Shown: in pieces, positions 1-10,082 of the stretch
Numbering within the stretch: the stretch's first letter is position 1
How the letters are laid out: the number at the start of each line of letters is the position of its first letter
NCBI RefSeq assembly: GCF_027627475.1
Contig: NZ_CP115484.1
Coordinates: forward strand, 1,651,001 to 1,715,000
Reading direction: 5' to 3'
DNA from: Paenibacillus sp. SYP-B4298
GTDB taxonomy: Bacteria; Bacillota; Bacilli; Paenibacillales; Paenibacillaceae
DNA: 64,000 nt
Program-made: the position numbers and the translations under genes
Notes under the pieces: generated by a model
The model's database searches: none
What the model saw: only the letters and a program-made list of their open reading frames with translations
Told to the model about the DNA's origin: nothing

Positions 1-732
<732 letters not shown>

Positions 733-763
733 GAACGGCGCGGAAATTGACAACGGTACAAGT

Positions 764-792
764 TTGTCATAAATCTCGCCAAATGTTATAGT
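764..792 (+). promoter_or_regulatory. Sigma-A promoter of the Asp23 gene
   Basis: TTGTCA (764-769), a 17-base spacer and TATAGT (787-792). It lies between accC and the Asp23-family gene and gives a leader of about 75 bases, so the Asp23 gene may be read separately from accC. Confidence 0.6.
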
Positions 793-870
793 ATAGAAAT
801 AAGATTGCGGATCGATGCTTAACCATCAGACAGCGAGGGCATTCGCAACTTTACGGAGGTGAACATTCAG

Positions 871-1284
871 ATGAGTACAATTGCAGCCGATTACGAGAAG
901 ACAGACATGGGTACCATCCAGATCGCTCCTGAGGTCATTGAGGTGATCGCAGGCCTGGCAACGATCGAGGTACAAGGTGTTGCGGGGATGAGCGGTGGGC
1001 TGGCAGGTGGAATCGCCGAGCTGCTGGGCCGCAAAAACTTGTCCAAGGGTGTCAAGGTTGAGGTTGGCCAGCGTGAAGCGGCAGTCGATGTATCGATTAT
1101 CGTGGAGTATGGCAATCGTATTCCTGAGATTGCAGCCGAGATTCAGCGCAATGTGAAGCGCTCGATCGAGATGATGACGGGGCTGCATGTTGTGGAAGTG
1201 AATGTGCATATTCATGATGTGCATTTCAAGTCTGCAGAGAAGCCTAGCGAGGAAGAAGACCTTCAATCCAATCGTGTGAAGTAA
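871..1284 (+). CDS. yqhY: Asp23/Gls24 family protein (YqhY-like)
   Basis: A 137-residue cytoplasmic Asp23-family protein. ATG 871 is chosen because GGAGG at 855-859 sits 11 bases upstream; an in-frame GTG at 859 overlaps that site. Family knowledge: Bacillus YqhY lies beside accBC and is linked to control of acetyl-CoA carboxylase activity, while staphylococcal Asp23 is tied to envelope stress. Seen: the family core with the VEVNVHIHDVHF strand near the C terminus. A rho-independent terminator follows the stop, separating it from amaP, which carries a related domain. Confidence 0.88.
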   Translation: MSTIAADYEKTDMGTIQIAPEVIEVIAGLATIEVQGVAGMSGGLAGGIAELLGRKNLSKGVKVEVGQREAAVDVSIIVEYGNRIPEIAAEIQRNVKRSIEMMTGLHVVEVNVHIHDVHFKSAEKPSEEEDLQSNRVK

Positions 1285-1304
1285 GGAATGTGTGAATAGA
1301 GATT

Positions 1305-1347
1305 CCCCCTTGCGTTAGCCATCGCGCTCGGCGCAAGGGGGCTTTTT
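1305..1347 (+). terminator. Rho-independent terminator after the Asp23 gene
   Basis: CCCCCTTGCG (1305-1314) pairs perfectly with CGCAAGGGGG (1332-1341) and is followed at once by CTTTTT. Confidence 0.9.
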
Positions 1348-1408
1348 ACCGCTTGACAGCTTATAGGCCTGATGACAAAGCTGGAGGCTCGTGAAGGGAG
1401 ACGTAACC

Positions 1409-1966
1409 GTGGTAAAAATTATGGATAGGCTTCTGCTTTTCGTGTATAGCCTTATCATAGGTATTTTGTCCGTGTTCGCCTTGAGCATGGGGGCTGGGTG
1501 GGTGCATGAGGAATTGGCGGGCACATGGCTGGATGCGTTGTACAGCGAGCTGCCGTTGCAGATAACCGTCATTTCCGTAGCGGTCATCCTGTTTTTGATC
1601 AGCTTTCGTCTATTTTATATTTCCGTCAAACGGGGCAATGCGTCCAGTCCTTCCATCGACCAGCGGACAGATTTTGGCGATATACGTATCTCCATGGAGA
1701 CGGTGGAGAACCTGTCCCTGAAGGCAGCCGGCAAGCAAAAGGGAGTACGCGAGCTAAAGGCGCGCATTCGGGTTCTGGAATCTGGTCTTGAGATTACACT
1801 GCGTGCTGTGGTCGACGGAGAGAGCTCGATCCCGGCATTAACAGAGGAGATTCAGCGTAGCGTCAAGGAGCATGTGGAGGATATTACAGGCATTCCGGTT
1901 ACCTCGGTCACCGTATTTGTAGCGAATATTATTCAGACCCAAACCTTCAAAAGTCGCGTGGAATAG
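1409..1966 (+). CDS. amaP: Alkaline shock response membrane anchor protein AmaP
   Basis: About 185 residues with two N-terminal membrane segments (roughly residues 5-30 and 45-70) followed by an Asp23-like cytoplasmic domain that ends in TSVTVFVANI. GTG 1409 is preferred because AAGGGAG (1394-1400) lies 8 bases upstream; an in-frame GTG at 1391 has its own GGAGG too close. In staphylococci AmaP anchors Asp23 to the membrane. It is followed after 14 bases by the DUF2273 gene, the usual partner, so the two form an envelope-stress pair next to the Asp23-like gene. Confidence 0.85.
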   Translation: MVKIMDRLLLFVYSLIIGILSVFALSMGAGWVHEELAGTWLDALYSELPLQITVISVAVILFLISFRLFYISVKRGNASSPSIDQRTDFGDIRISMETVENLSLKAAGKQKGVRELKARIRVLESGLEITLRAVVDGESSIPALTEEIQRSVKEHVEDITGIPVTSVTVFVANIIQTQTFKSRVE

Positions 1967-1980
1967 AGGTGGATCAGCCG

Positions 1981-2214
1981 ATGTGGAGGGAGCTATGGAC
2001 AGTTTACGGCGGGCGAATAACTGGCGTCGCCGCCGCATTGTTTCTAGGATTTATCTATCTATTCGCCGGTTTCTGGGATATGCTGTTTGTTGCATTGCTT
2101 CTATGGATTGGCTATTACGTCGGCAAGCAACGGGATCTCTCGGCAGATCCGTTCCAGATGTGGCAGCAGCTTGTAGATTGGCTGCAGCGTCGCTGGCGTA
2201 TGTTCAGAAGGTAG
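1981..2214 (+). CDS. DUF2273 small integral membrane protein
   Basis: A 77-residue protein with two closely spaced hydrophobic segments (about residues 12-30 and 33-47) and a short basic, Trp-rich tail (WLQRRWRMFRR). ATG 1981 has GAGGTGG at 1966-1972; an in-frame GTG at 1969 overlaps the ribosome site. DUF2273 proteins normally sit directly after amaP in Gram-positive alkaline-shock loci; their biochemical role is not established. Length and context fit the family. Confidence 0.8.
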   Translation: MWRELWTVYGGRITGVAAALFLGFIYLFAGFWDMLFVALLLWIGYYVGKQRDLSADPFQMWQQLVDWLQRRWRMFRR

Positions 2215-2401
2215 CCGAGCTGCGAAGCATTGCTATGGCATGCATGATGTCTCAATGTTTCTACCCTGTGCTTTCCTCCGTTCGCCGGACATAACGGCTG
2301 GCCGCTGTTCGGGGCAGGGAGGAGATCATAGGTTTTTCTGTATTATTGTTGTTTTAACATTGAAGGGTCGGCAATTGACCGGGCGATAATGAGGAGGATT
2401 C

Positions 2402-2848
2402 ATGAAACGTAGATTGGCACGTGAGATTGCAATTCAGAGCTTGTATCAAATGGAAATGAATGAGGTGGCCGCAGAAGAAGCGGTTAACATGCTGCTTCAG
2501 GAAGCACGAGAGGAAAATGAGATTGATGCGGCGGCGGAGGACATCAAGGGAATCGAGGAATTCGTCCGGCAGTTGGTTAACGGGGTGGCAGGCAACCGCC
2601 AGGCCATAGATGATATGCTGCAGCAGTATTTGACAGGCTGGCAGGTGGACAGGCTCTCTCGGGTTGATCGGCAGGTGCTGCGACTGGCCTGCTATGAGCT
2701 CGTCTACACCAGCGATGTTCCGCCCAAGGCGATTATTAATGAGGCGATAGAGCTTGCTAAGCTGTTTGGCACGGATGAATCCGGCAAGTTCGTTAATGGT
2801 GTGTTGGGCAGGCTGTTGAAAGCATTGGATGAATTGAAGCAAAGATAA
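2402..2848 (+). CDS. nusB: Transcription antitermination factor NusB
   Basis: A 148-residue all-helical RNA-binding protein that, with NusE (S10), binds boxA of rRNA operons and supports antitermination. Seen: the N-terminal start [18 protein letters not shown], typical of the family, and the C-terminal half with [17 protein letters not shown] and [10 protein letters not shown]. Start ATG 2402 has GAGGAGG 6 bases upstream. It leads the nusB-folD-xseA-xseB-ispA-dxs-tlyA cluster common in Bacillales. Confidence 0.96.
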   Translation: MKRRLAREIAIQSLYQMEMNEVAAEEAVNMLLQEAREENEIDAAAEDIKGIEEFVRQLVNGVAGNRQAIDDMLQQYLTGWQVDRLSRVDRQVLRLACYELVYTSDVPPKAIINEAIELAKLFGTDESGKFVNGVLGRLLKALDELKQR

Positions 2849-2876
2849 TTCGTATAAGAATGGGAGCGATAGAGAG

Positions 2877-3737
2877 ATGACAGCACAGCGTATTGATGGC
2901 AAACAGATCTCCGAGTTGGTTCGTCAGGAGGTAAGCGAGCAGACTAGCAGACTGAAGGAGCGGGGCGTCACACCTGGACTAGCCGTCGTGCTGGTAGGCG
3001 AGGACCCGGCGTCCAAAGTATATGTGGGCAGCAAGGAGAAGGCATGCCAGCAGATGGGGTTTTATTCCGAGGTGCATCGCCTGCCTGAGCAGACAACGGA
3101 GCAGGATTTGCTGGCGCTGATTGACCGGTTGAATGCCCAGAGCTCGATTCACGGTATTCTGGTACAGTTGCCTCTGCCGCGTCATATTAACGAGAAGGCA
3201 GTCATCGATGCGATCAGTGTGGACAAGGATGTGGATGGCTTCCATCCGGTAAGCACCGGCAATCTGATGATTGGTGATGACAGTCTGCTGCCATGCACGC
3301 CTGCGGGCTGTATTGAATTAATTAAAAGAACGGGAACAGAAATTGCTGGAAAGCATGCGGTTGTAATCGGACGGAGCAATATTGTCGGCAAACCGGTCGC
3401 CATGCTGCTGCTGCGTGAGAATGCGACAGTGACGATCTGCCATTCCAGAACGGCCAATATGAAGGAACTGACGAAGCAGGCGGATATTCTCGTCGTAGCG
3501 ATCGGCAAAGCGAATGCCATCGATAGCAGCTATGTGAAGCCTGGCGCTGTCGTCATTGATGTCGGCATTAACCGTCTGGATACGGGAAAGCTGGCAGGCG
3601 ATGTTGACTTTGCGAGCGCTCAGGAGGTTGCTGGCTACATTACGCCTGTTCCAGGTGGGGTCGGCCCGATGACAATCACGATGCTGATGAACAATACGCT
3701 TACCGCAGCGAAGCGCATCCACGGAATCGAGGAGTGA
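2877..3737 (+). CDS. folD: Bifunctional methylenetetrahydrofolate dehydrogenase/cyclohydrolase
   Basis: A 286-residue cytoplasmic enzyme interconverting 5,10-methylene-THF and 10-formyl-THF with NADP, supplying one-carbon units for purines and formyl-Met-tRNA. Seen: the catalytic segment [17 protein letters not shown], the nucleotide-binding GRSNIVGKP loop and the family signature PGGVGPMTI near the C terminus. Length is normal. The stop codon is close to the start of xseA (ATG 3743), so the genes are tightly linked. Confidence 0.97.
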   Translation: MTAQRIDGKQISELVRQEVSEQTSRLKERGVTPGLAVVLVGEDPASKVYVGSKEKACQQMGFYSEVHRLPEQTTEQDLLALIDRLNAQSSIHGILVQLPLPRHINEKAVIDAISVDKDVDGFHPVSTGNLMIGDDSLLPCTPAGCIELIKRTGTEIAGKHAVVIGRSNIVGKPVAMLLLRENATVTICHSRTANMKELTKQADILVVAIGKANAIDSSYVKPGAVVIDVGINRLDTGKLAGDVDFASAQEVAGYITPVPGGVGPMTITMLMNNTLTAAKRIHGIEE

Positions 3738-3742
3738 TGGGA

Positions 3743-5089
3743 ATGGCGCAGCATCCGCGCATTTATTCCATCAAGGAAGTTAGCCGCTATATGAAGCTGA
3801 AGCTGGAGTCGGACACGGTGCTGTCCGACATCTGGCTGCGCGGGGAGTTGTCTAACTTTACGCATCATTCCAGCGGCCATATGTACTTCACGTTAAAGGA
3901 CGCAGCGAGTCGGATCAAATGCGTCATGTTTGCCTCCCACAACCAGCGTCTGCCCTTTATCCCCAAGGAGGGGATGAAGGTGATGGCGCGTGGAAGCGTA
4001 TCCGTCTATGAACGGGACGGCAACTATCAATTCTATGCTCATGCCATGCAGCCGGATGGCATCGGCAGTCTCTATCTTGCCTATGAGCAGTTGAAGAGGA
4101 CGCTGGAGGCCGAAGGATTGTTTGCGCCAGAGCGCAAGAAGCAGATTCCGCTATATCCGAAGGCGATCGGAGTTGTAACATCCCCCACGGGAGCTGCTGT
4201 GAGGGATATTTTGATTACCCTGGAACGGCGCTATCCTTCGGTGCCGGTTGTCGTTGTACCTGTGCTGGTGCAGGGGGCACAGGCGGCCCCTTCGATTGTG
4301 CGCGCGCTCCATTTGTTGAATCTTCTTGGCGAGGTCGACGTATTAATTGTTGGCAGAGGCGGCGGGTCGCTTGAGGAGCTATGGGCGTTCAATGAAGAGT
4401 CGGTGGCTCGCGCCATCGCGGCATCTGTTATTCCGGTCATCTCTGCTGTAGGACATGAGACGGATTATACGATTGCCGACTTTGTGGCCGATCTTAGGGC
4501 GCCAACTCCTACGGCTGCTGCCGAGCTAGCTGTGCAGCACAGGCAAGAGCTGAAGCAGCAAGTGCAGCGCCTGGAGCAGCGCCTGCAGCAGGCGCTTCAA
4601 CGACGGCTGCTGCACAGTCGGGAGCGGCTGGAACGCGCACGCAGCTCGCGTATGTTAAGGCAGCCGCAGCGTATGCTGCTGGAGCCGACGCAACGCGCCG
4701 ACAGGCTGCGCGCCGAGCTGCTTGGGCAAATGGCGAGGCTGCAGGAGCGCACGGTGCAGCGATATAAGCAACTGCAGACGAGGCTTGGCGCGATGCAGCC
4801 TGACGAGCAGCTCAAATATGCCGATGCAAGGCGTCGCAATGCGCAGCAGCGGCTAACCCAGGCGATGCTCGCCCAGCTTCGCTCGGGCAGACAGGAGCTG
4901 AGCAGCCGTGTGCGTTCGCTGGATGCACTGAGTCCGCTCAAGGTGATGTCGCGCGGTTATAGCTTGTTGTATCAAGAGGGGGGCAAGCTTGTCCGATCGG
5001 TTGAGGATACCGCAGTCGGCGAGACGGTACAGGTGCTCCTCGCAGATGGAAGCCTGGATTGTACAGTAATCAATAAGGAGAGGAGCTGA
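3743..5089 (+). CDS. xseA: Exonuclease VII large subunit
   Basis: 448 residues from ATG 3743 (GAGGAG at 3729-3734 is 8 bases upstream; an in-frame GTG at 3734 overlaps it). Catalytic subunit of exonuclease VII, which trims single-stranded DNA from both ends during repair. Seen: an N-terminal OB fold (about residues 10-110), then the catalytic domain with [28 protein letters not shown] and [11 protein letters not shown], and a long Gln/Arg/Leu-rich coiled coil (about 265-400) that binds XseB. xseB follows immediately. Confidence 0.97.
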   Translation: MAQHPRIYSIKEVSRYMKLKLESDTVLSDIWLRGELSNFTHHSSGHMYFTLKDAASRIKCVMFASHNQRLPFIPKEGMKVMARGSVSVYERDGNYQFYAHAMQPDGIGSLYLAYEQLKRTLEAEGLFAPERKKQIPLYPKAIGVVTSPTGAAVRDILITLERRYPSVPVVVVPVLVQGAQAAPSIVRALHLLNLLGEVDVLIVGRGGGSLEELWAFNEESVARAIAASVIPVISAVGHETDYTIADFVADLRAPTPTAAAELAVQHRQELKQQVQRLEQRLQQALQRRLLHSRERLERARSSRMLRQPQRMLLEPTQRADRLRAELLGQMARLQERTVQRYKQLQTRLGAMQPDEQLKYADARRRNAQQRLTQAMLAQLRSGRQELSSRVRSLDALSPLKVMSRGYSLLYQEGGKLVRSVEDTAVGETVQVLLADGSLDCTVINKERS

Positions 5090-5093
5090 AGTG

Positions 5094-5345
5094 ATGGCTA
5101 CATCTGAGGAGCAGCTCAGCTTTGAGCAGGCGATGGAGAAGCTGGAGCAGATCGTCGTCCGTCTGGAAAACGGCGATGTGCCGCTGGAGACGGCCATTGA
5201 ACTGTTTCAAGAAGGTATGCAGTTGTCGCGGCTATGCGGAGGCAAGCTGGAGCAAATCGAGCGCCAGGTTGAATTATTAATCGAGACAGAGCAGGGGCTG
5301 GAGCGCAACCCTTTTTACCCTGTCCAAGAGGAAAAAGGAGAATAG
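5094..5345 (+). CDS. xseB: Exonuclease VII small subunit
   Basis: An 83-residue helical protein with the family signature [16 protein letters not shown] and [19 protein letters not shown] 5094 is preferred over the adjacent GTG 5091 because GGAGAGGAG then has normal spacing. It pairs with XseA to form exonuclease VII; the two genes are only 4 bases apart, consistent with co-translation. Confidence 0.95.
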   Translation: MATSEEQLSFEQAMEKLEQIVVRLENGDVPLETAIELFQEGMQLSRLCGGKLEQIERQVELLIETEQGLERNPFYPVQEEKGE

Positions 5346-5348
5346 TGC

Positions 5349-6266
5349 ATGGCCAGATCCGAGCTTGATATTGTACAGTATTTGAATGAACAGGCACAGC
5401 ATGTGGAGAAGACGCTGCGCCATATCGTTCCCGAGCAATGGGATATTCCCGTGAAGCTGCGGGAGTCGATGAATTATTCCCTGGAGGCAGGCGGCAAGCG
5501 TATCCGCCCGATATTGGTCATCGCTGCTGCAGAAGCGGTAGGTCATGATCCAGCCGCAGCGGATAGCGCGTATCCTGTCGCAGCGGCGATCGAGCTTATT
5601 CATACGTATTCCCTTATTCATGATGACCTGCCGGCAATGGATAACGATGATTACCGTCGGGGCAAGCCAACCAATCATAAGGTGTACGGGGAGGCCATGG
5701 CGATACTGGCCGGAGATGCGATGCTTACTCATGCCTTCTATTGTATCTCTCTAGCTGCCAAGAACAGTCGGGTCAGTGCAGAGACGGCGCTAGCCATCGT
5801 AGAGGATCTTTCTGTGCTAGCTGGGGCGGCAGGGATGGTCGGCGGCCAGGTGGCCGATATTTTAGGCGAGCAGGGCATTACGACATTAGAGCAACTCCAA
5901 TATATTCATCTGCATAAGACAAGTGATCTGATCGCCTTCTCGTTGAAGGCCGGGGGTCGGATAGCTGGAGCAAGTGAGGAGCAACTGGAGGCGCTGTTCG
6001 AATTTGGCCGTGGAATCGGTCTGGCCTTCCAGATTCAAGATGACATTCTGGATCTGATAGGAGATGAACAGAAGCTGGGCAAGAAGACCAATAGCGACGT
6101 GGAGCAAAGCAAGGTGACCTATCCGTATTTGCTGGGCCTTGAGGCAAGCCAGGCGGAAGTGGCCAGGCTGACGGAGGCTGCAAAGCAGCGGCTGTTATCT
6201 GCGGGGCTGGCGTATCCGAATCGATTGCTTGCGCTTGCTGATTATCTGGTAGGGAGAGATCGTTAG
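5349..6266 (+). CDS. ispA: Polyprenyl (farnesyl/geranylgeranyl) diphosphate synthase
   Basis: 305 residues. Condenses isopentenyl diphosphate with allylic diphosphates, feeding undecaprenyl phosphate and quinone synthesis. Seen: the first aspartate-rich motif HDDLPAMDND, the GGKRIRP substrate motif (GGKRIRPIL) and the second motif FQIQDDILD. It starts 3 bases after xseB stops, with AAAGGAG upstream. Position just before dxs groups two isoprenoid-pathway genes. Product chain length cannot be read from the sequence alone. Confidence 0.93.
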   Translation: MARSELDIVQYLNEQAQHVEKTLRHIVPEQWDIPVKLRESMNYSLEAGGKRIRPILVIAAAEAVGHDPAAADSAYPVAAAIELIHTYSLIHDDLPAMDNDDYRRGKPTNHKVYGEAMAILAGDAMLTHAFYCISLAAKNSRVSAETALAIVEDLSVLAGAAGMVGGQVADILGEQGITTLEQLQYIHLHKTSDLIAFSLKAGGRIAGASEEQLEALFEFGRGIGLAFQIQDDILDLIGDEQKLGKKTNSDVEQSKVTYPYLLGLEASQAEVARLTEAAKQRLLSAGLAYPNRLLALADYLVGRDR

Positions 6267-6284
6267 TCGGCTTGCGGGTCTAGC

Positions 6285-6449
6285 AGGGCGTGCCAGAAAA
6301 CTCTGAACAGATCAGATTTTGGCCGAATTTTCGTTCCAGGCAAGGCGCTTTTTCCAAGGTGTACCGGGGGTGCGTCAACAAAAGGCAACGCAGCAAGGAG
6401 CGAAGAAAGCAATGAGAGATGCACTTAGATGGGTTTTCAGACACGACCT
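6285..6449 (+). mobile_element. MITE-like dispersed element, copy 1
   Basis: About 165 bases related along most of their length to 35126-35293. Imperfect terminal inverted repeats: GGGCGTGCCAGAAAACTC at the left and GGGTTTTCAGACACGACC at the right (about 14 of 18 positions complementary). Shared internal blocks include TTTTCGTTCC, GTACCGGGGGT and AACGCAGCA. No transposase is encoded. It lies between ispA and the dxs promoter. The strand is arbitrary, set to match copy 2. Confidence 0.75.
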
Positions 6450-6474
6450 AAGGCTGCTGCAGGAAGACAGCAGC

Positions 6475-6503
6475 TTGGGATTATGTAGGCGGCATGCTAT
6501 AAT
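6475..6503 (+). promoter_or_regulatory. Sigma-A promoter of dxs (extended -10)
   Basis: TTGGGA (6475-6480), a 17-base spacer and TATAAT (6498-6503) preceded by TGC, an extended -10. It begins 25 bases after the end of the MITE-like element. Confidence 0.75.
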
Positions 6504-6569
6504 AATGACAATCGTGTGATGTTTAATTGGACAACAAGTGTTTTCAGTCCAAGAAAGTGAGGAAAACAC

Positions 6570-8471
6570 GTGCTGATTGAGAATATTAATGATCCGAATG
6601 ATTTGAAGCAGTTGAGTATGGAGCAGTTGCCGCAATTAGCAGAGGAGATTCGGCAGTTCCTGATTGAGAAGCTGTCCAGCACAGGCGGGCATCTGGCACC
6701 AAATCTTGGTGTGGTGGAGCTGACATTGATTCTGCATTATTTGTACAACAGTCCAGAAGACAAAATCATATTTGACGTAGGCCACCAGTCTTATGTTCAC
6801 AAAATATTGACGGGTCGCCGCGACCGGTTCGATACATTACGCAAATTTAAAGGGTTGTGTGGATTCGTCAAGCGCGCGGAGAGCGAGCATGATGTGTGGG
6901 AGGCTGGCCACAGCAGCACGTCGCTGTCCGCCGCAATCGGCATGGCCATGGCTCGTGACTTCAAGGGCGAGAGCAACAAGGTCATAGCTGTGATCGGGGA
7001 CGGCGCCTTGACAGGCGGGATGGCTCTGGAGGCGCTCAATCACATCGGTCACGAGAAGCGTGATTTAATTGTGGTGCTTAACGATAACGAGATGTCCATT
7101 GCTCCCAACGTAGGAGCGATTCATAATTATTTGGGGCGTATTCGCTCTGACAAGCACTATCAGAAGGCCAAGGATGAGCTCCAGCACTTCCTTAACAAGA
7201 TTCCTGCGATCGGCGGCAAGCTGGCCAAGACAGCAGAACGGGTCAAGGATAGTCTGAAATATATGGTCGTTTCGGGAATGCTGTTTGAGGAGTTCGGTCT
7301 GACTTATCTGGGGCCTGTTGATGGTCATGACCTGGAGAAGCTGGCTGAGGTATTCCAACAGGCCAACAATGTAAGCGGCCCTGTACTGGTTCATATCCTC
7401 ACAACCAAGGGTAAAGGGTATCAGCCTGCAGAAGCGGATTCTCATAAGTGGCATGGCATTAGTCCGTACAAGATGGAGTCTGGTCAACTGCTTAAAGCAG
7501 TCGGTCCGCCTATGTATACCGAGGTTTTCAGCGAAGCGCTCATCGAGCTGGCAGCAGTTGACAAGCGAATTGTAGCCGTTACCCCTGCGATGCCAGGCGG
7601 ATCAGGGCTAGTCAAGTTCTCGGAGCTGTACCCAGGCAGGATGATTGATGTGGGCATTGCCGAGCAGCATGCGGCAACAATGTCTGCTGCGCTGGCGATG
7701 GAGGGACTCAAACCGGTGTTCGCGGTCTATTCCACGTTCTTGCAGCGTGCTTATGATCAGGTAGTGCATGATATTTGCCGTCAAAATCTGAATGTCATCT
7801 TTGCTATTGATCGCGCGGGCTTTGTAGGCGCCGACGGTGAAACCCATCATGGTGTCTATGACATTCCGTTCCTTCGTCATATACCGAATCTTGTGCTCAT
7901 GATGCCGAAGGACGAAAATGAACTTCGTCATATGATGAAGACTGCGGTGGACTATAATGACGGCCCGATCGCTGTGCGCTATCCGCGTGTTAATGGCAGA
8001 GGTGTGGATATAGATGCACAGATGAAGCCTATTCCGATCGGATCGTGGGAGACGCTTCGCGATGGCGAATCCGCAGTAATTATTACGTTGGGACCGATGA
8101 TCCAGGTTGCGGAGGAGGCAGCGGAGCTGCTGAAGCGGGATGGCCTGTCGGTGAAGATTGTCAACGCTCGATTCATTAAACCGCTGGATGAGGAGATGCT
8201 GGTGGCGCTAGCGAAGGAGACGCCTCATATGTTGGTGCTGGAGGAAGGCGCCGTCCTGGGAGGCCTTGGGAGCGCCGTACTGGAGTTCTATTCCTTGCGC
8301 GGCATGGATGAGCCGATCGTGCGGTTGATGGGGATTCCAGATGAATTCATCGAGCACGGCTCCATCAAGGAGCAGAGACAGGAGACCGGGCTCACTGCTG
8401 AACATGTTGCTGCAGAAATTGTAGACCTGATGCGCGGCCTAAGACACAATATTAGAATGCAAAGAGGGTAG
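6570..8471 (+). CDS. dxs: 1-deoxy-D-xylulose-5-phosphate synthase
   Basis: 633 residues starting at GTG 6570 with GTGAGG upstream. Thiamine-diphosphate enzyme that condenses pyruvate with glyceraldehyde 3-phosphate, the first step of the MEP isoprenoid pathway. Seen: the N-terminal motif [17 protein letters not shown], the TPP/Mg site [15 protein letters not shown] with a later [12 protein letters not shown], the transketolase pyrimidine-binding domain ([18 protein letters not shown]) and the C-terminal domain ([14 protein letters not shown]). It has its own promoter and is followed after 8 bases by tlyA. Confidence 0.97.
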   Translation: MLIENINDPNDLKQLSMEQLPQLAEEIRQFLIEKLSSTGGHLAPNLGVVELTLILHYLYNSPEDKIIFDVGHQSYVHKILTGRRDRFDTLRKFKGLCGFVKRAESEHDVWEAGHSSTSLSAAIGMAMARDFKGESNKVIAVIGDGALTGGMALEALNHIGHEKRDLIVVLNDNEMSIAPNVGAIHNYLGRIRSDKHYQKAKDELQHFLNKIPAIGGKLAKTAERVKDSLKYMVVSGMLFEEFGLTYLGPVDGHDLEKLAEVFQQANNVSGPVLVHILTTKGKGYQPAEADSHKWHGISPYKMESGQLLKAVGPPMYTEVFSEALIELAAVDKRIVAVTPAMPGGSGLVKFSELYPGRMIDVGIAEQHAATMSAALAMEGLKPVFAVYSTFLQRAYDQVVHDICRQNLNVIFAIDRAGFVGADGETHHGVYDIPFLRHIPNLVLMMPKDENELRHMMKTAVDYNDGPIAVRYPRVNGRGVDIDAQMKPIPIGSWETLRDGESAVIITLGPMIQVAEEAAELLKRDGLSVKIVNARFIKPLDEEMLVALAKETPHMLVLEEGAVLGGLGSAVLEFYSLRGMDEPIVRLMGIPDEFIEHGSIKEQRQETGLTAEHVAAEIVDLMRGLRHNIRMQRG

Positions 8472-8479
8472 ATCACAGC

Positions 8480-9304
8480 ATGGGTGCAGCAAGCAAAGAG
8501 CGTATCGATGTGCTCCTGGTAGAGCAAGGCTTCTATGACAGCCGCGTCAAAGCAAAGGCTGCTCTGATGGCTGGTCTTGTCCTAGTGGATGGCGAGCGGA
8601 TCGAAAAGAGCGGTACGAAGGTGCCTCGAGACGCAGGTATTGTAGTAAAGGGCGCGCTGCATCCTTATGTAAGCCGCGGGGGCTTGAAGCTGGAGAAGGC
8701 GATCAGACATTTCGGGCTTGACCTGGCAGGCTTGACAATGCTCGATATTGGCGCCTCAACCGGGGGCTTCACGGATTGCGCGCTGCAGCACGGGGCGACC
8801 TACGTGTACGCGATTGATGTAGGATATAATCAATTGGATTGGTCCATCCGGCAGGACGAGCGAGTCAATGTAATGGAACGAACGAACTTCCGCTACACGA
8901 AGCCGGAGGATCTTACAGGGCCTGCGCCTGATTTTGCAACCATTGATGTCTCATTTATATCGTTGCGAATTATTCTGCCTGCATTGGCCGGATTGCTTAG
9001 CGATGGAGCCGGGGTGATTGCGCTGATCAAGCCTCAATTCGAGGCTGGAAGAGAAAAAGTCGGGAAATCTGGTGTTGTCAGAGAGCAGGCCGTTCATAAG
9101 GAAGTTCTTCATCAGGTGCTGGGATTTGCGTCAGAGCTGGGCTTTGGGCTCCAAGGCTTGACGTTCTCGCCTATTACCGGTGGAGAGGGCAATATTGAAT
9201 TTCTAGCTTATATGAAATGGTTGCCAGAGCAGCAGCATGCCGCTCCAGAGGATGCGTTCATTGATGGCATCGTTATGGAGGCAGCGGCAACCTTCAAAGG
9301 TTAA
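8480..9304 (+). CDS. tlyA: TlyA family rRNA 2'-O-methyltransferase / hemolysin-like protein
   Basis: 274 residues: an N-terminal S4 RNA-binding domain (about 1-65; KERIDVLLVEQGFYDSR) and an FtsJ-like SAM methyltransferase domain with LDIGASTGGFTDCALQ and the ALIKPQFE motif. The family methylates ribose 2'-OH groups in 16S and 23S rRNA in mycobacteria; in Bacillales (YqxC) the substrate is less certain. It sits directly after dxs, as in related genomes. Confidence 0.93.
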   Translation: MGAASKERIDVLLVEQGFYDSRVKAKAALMAGLVLVDGERIEKSGTKVPRDAGIVVKGALHPYVSRGGLKLEKAIRHFGLDLAGLTMLDIGASTGGFTDCALQHGATYVYAIDVGYNQLDWSIRQDERVNVMERTNFRYTKPEDLTGPAPDFATIDVSFISLRIILPALAGLLSDGAGVIALIKPQFEAGREKVGKSGVVREQAVHKEVLHQVLGFASELGFGLQGLTFSPITGGEGNIEFLAYMKWLPEQQHAAPEDAFIDGIVMEAAATFKG

Positions 9305-9320
9305 AATCAAGTCATTGAGG

Positions 9321-9403
9321 AAAGAGTAAAACTTAAATAAGGCAGCTTCTGACCGTTCCGATGGACGATAAGAAGACAGGCCCAAAAAGTTTGCTCTTTT
9401 TTT
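9321..9403 (+). terminator. Probable rho-independent terminator after tlyA
   Basis: AAAGAGTAAAACTT (9321-9334) can pair with AAGTTTGCTCTTT (9387-9399) with a wobble and one bulge; a T-run follows. The roughly 50-base loop can fold further (CTTCT with AGAAG). The large loop makes this less certain than the others. Confidence 0.5.
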
Positions 9404-9555
9404 ATTTTGCTCTAGCCAAGCGCCGAACTTTTTGATAAACTGTGTTTACAAACAAGTGTTCGCTTTGGGCATCGTTGTATGGGAGGACACTGCCTTTGTA
9501 TTGAATTCCTCAGCATTAACAGGAGAAACAAGGTCTGTTGCCGAATTAATTGGGG

Positions 9556-9561
9556 TATAAT
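9556..9561 (+). promoter_or_regulatory. -10 element upstream of the membrane-anchored unknown gene
   Basis: A perfect TATAAT; no good -35 is present at 17 bases. It matters because it places transcription start near 9568 and so rules out the in-frame TTG at 9550 as the start of the following gene. Confidence 0.45.
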
Positions 9562-9594
9562 GCCTGTAATTCGTGCACAGGGGGAATGGTGCAA

Positions 9595-10059
9595 TTGGGT
9601 AAATATGGAGACTTATTTATCATGATTGTTGCCGGAGGACTGCTTCTTATTTGGCTATACCGCGGATTTTACCGCTGGCTTCATTCGCCGGCCGGCCACC
9701 GAACGCTGCTGTTGCAGAATGGACGGGAATTACAGCCGGATGATGAATGTATTCAATATTTGGAGGCTGAAGGCTACACTGTCCGATCAAGCAAGCACCG
9801 GATACCGGTTGATATTGATGTGGATGGGCAGTCGATGCAGAGCCGGCTCTTTATTGATTACATGGCAGAGAAGGACGGTAAATCATACGTGGTGAAAACC
9901 GCCAGAGAGAAGCGCCCGGTGGAATGGACCGGAGCAGCCATCCGTGATCGTTTTTTGATATTCGCGCTGCTGGTACCCTATTGTGAGGGTGTATTGTATG
10001 TGGATGTCAAGGAACAATCGATACGTACCATCTTGTTCACCATTGCTGAAGAGGCATAA
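9595..10059 (+). CDS. Membrane-anchored protein of unknown function
   Basis: About 154 residues from TTG 9595, whose AGGGGG (9579-9584) is 10 bases upstream; ATG 9586 is in frame but too close to that site, so the start is uncertain. One N-terminal membrane segment (about residues 8-22, MIVAGGLLLIWLY) is followed by a soluble domain. The stretch RLFIDYMAEKDG then SYVVKTAR has the hydrophobic-D...xVK look of a PD-(D/E)XK nuclease-like fold, but this is only a visual resemblance. It lies between tlyA and argR and its stop overlaps sequence just before argR, suggesting co-transcription. Confidence 0.75.
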   Translation: MGKYGDLFIMIVAGGLLLIWLYRGFYRWLHSPAGHRTLLLQNGRELQPDDECIQYLEAEGYTVRSSKHRIPVDIDVDGQSMQSRLFIDYMAEKDGKSYVVKTAREKRPVEWTGAAIRDRFLIFALLVPYCEGVLYVDVKEQSIRTILFTIAEEA

Positions 10060-10082
10060 TGGGAATTCAATTAGGAGGTTTT

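Noticed and set aside
747..752. Perfect TTGACA as -35 for the Asp23 gene
   Set aside because: It is 34 bases from TATAGT; the TTGTCA at 764 has the correct 17-base spacing.
6319..6519. Short frame inside MITE copy 1 as a gene
   Set aside because: It is only the translated repeat; the equivalent stretch in copy 2 is not kept in the same frame as a gene.
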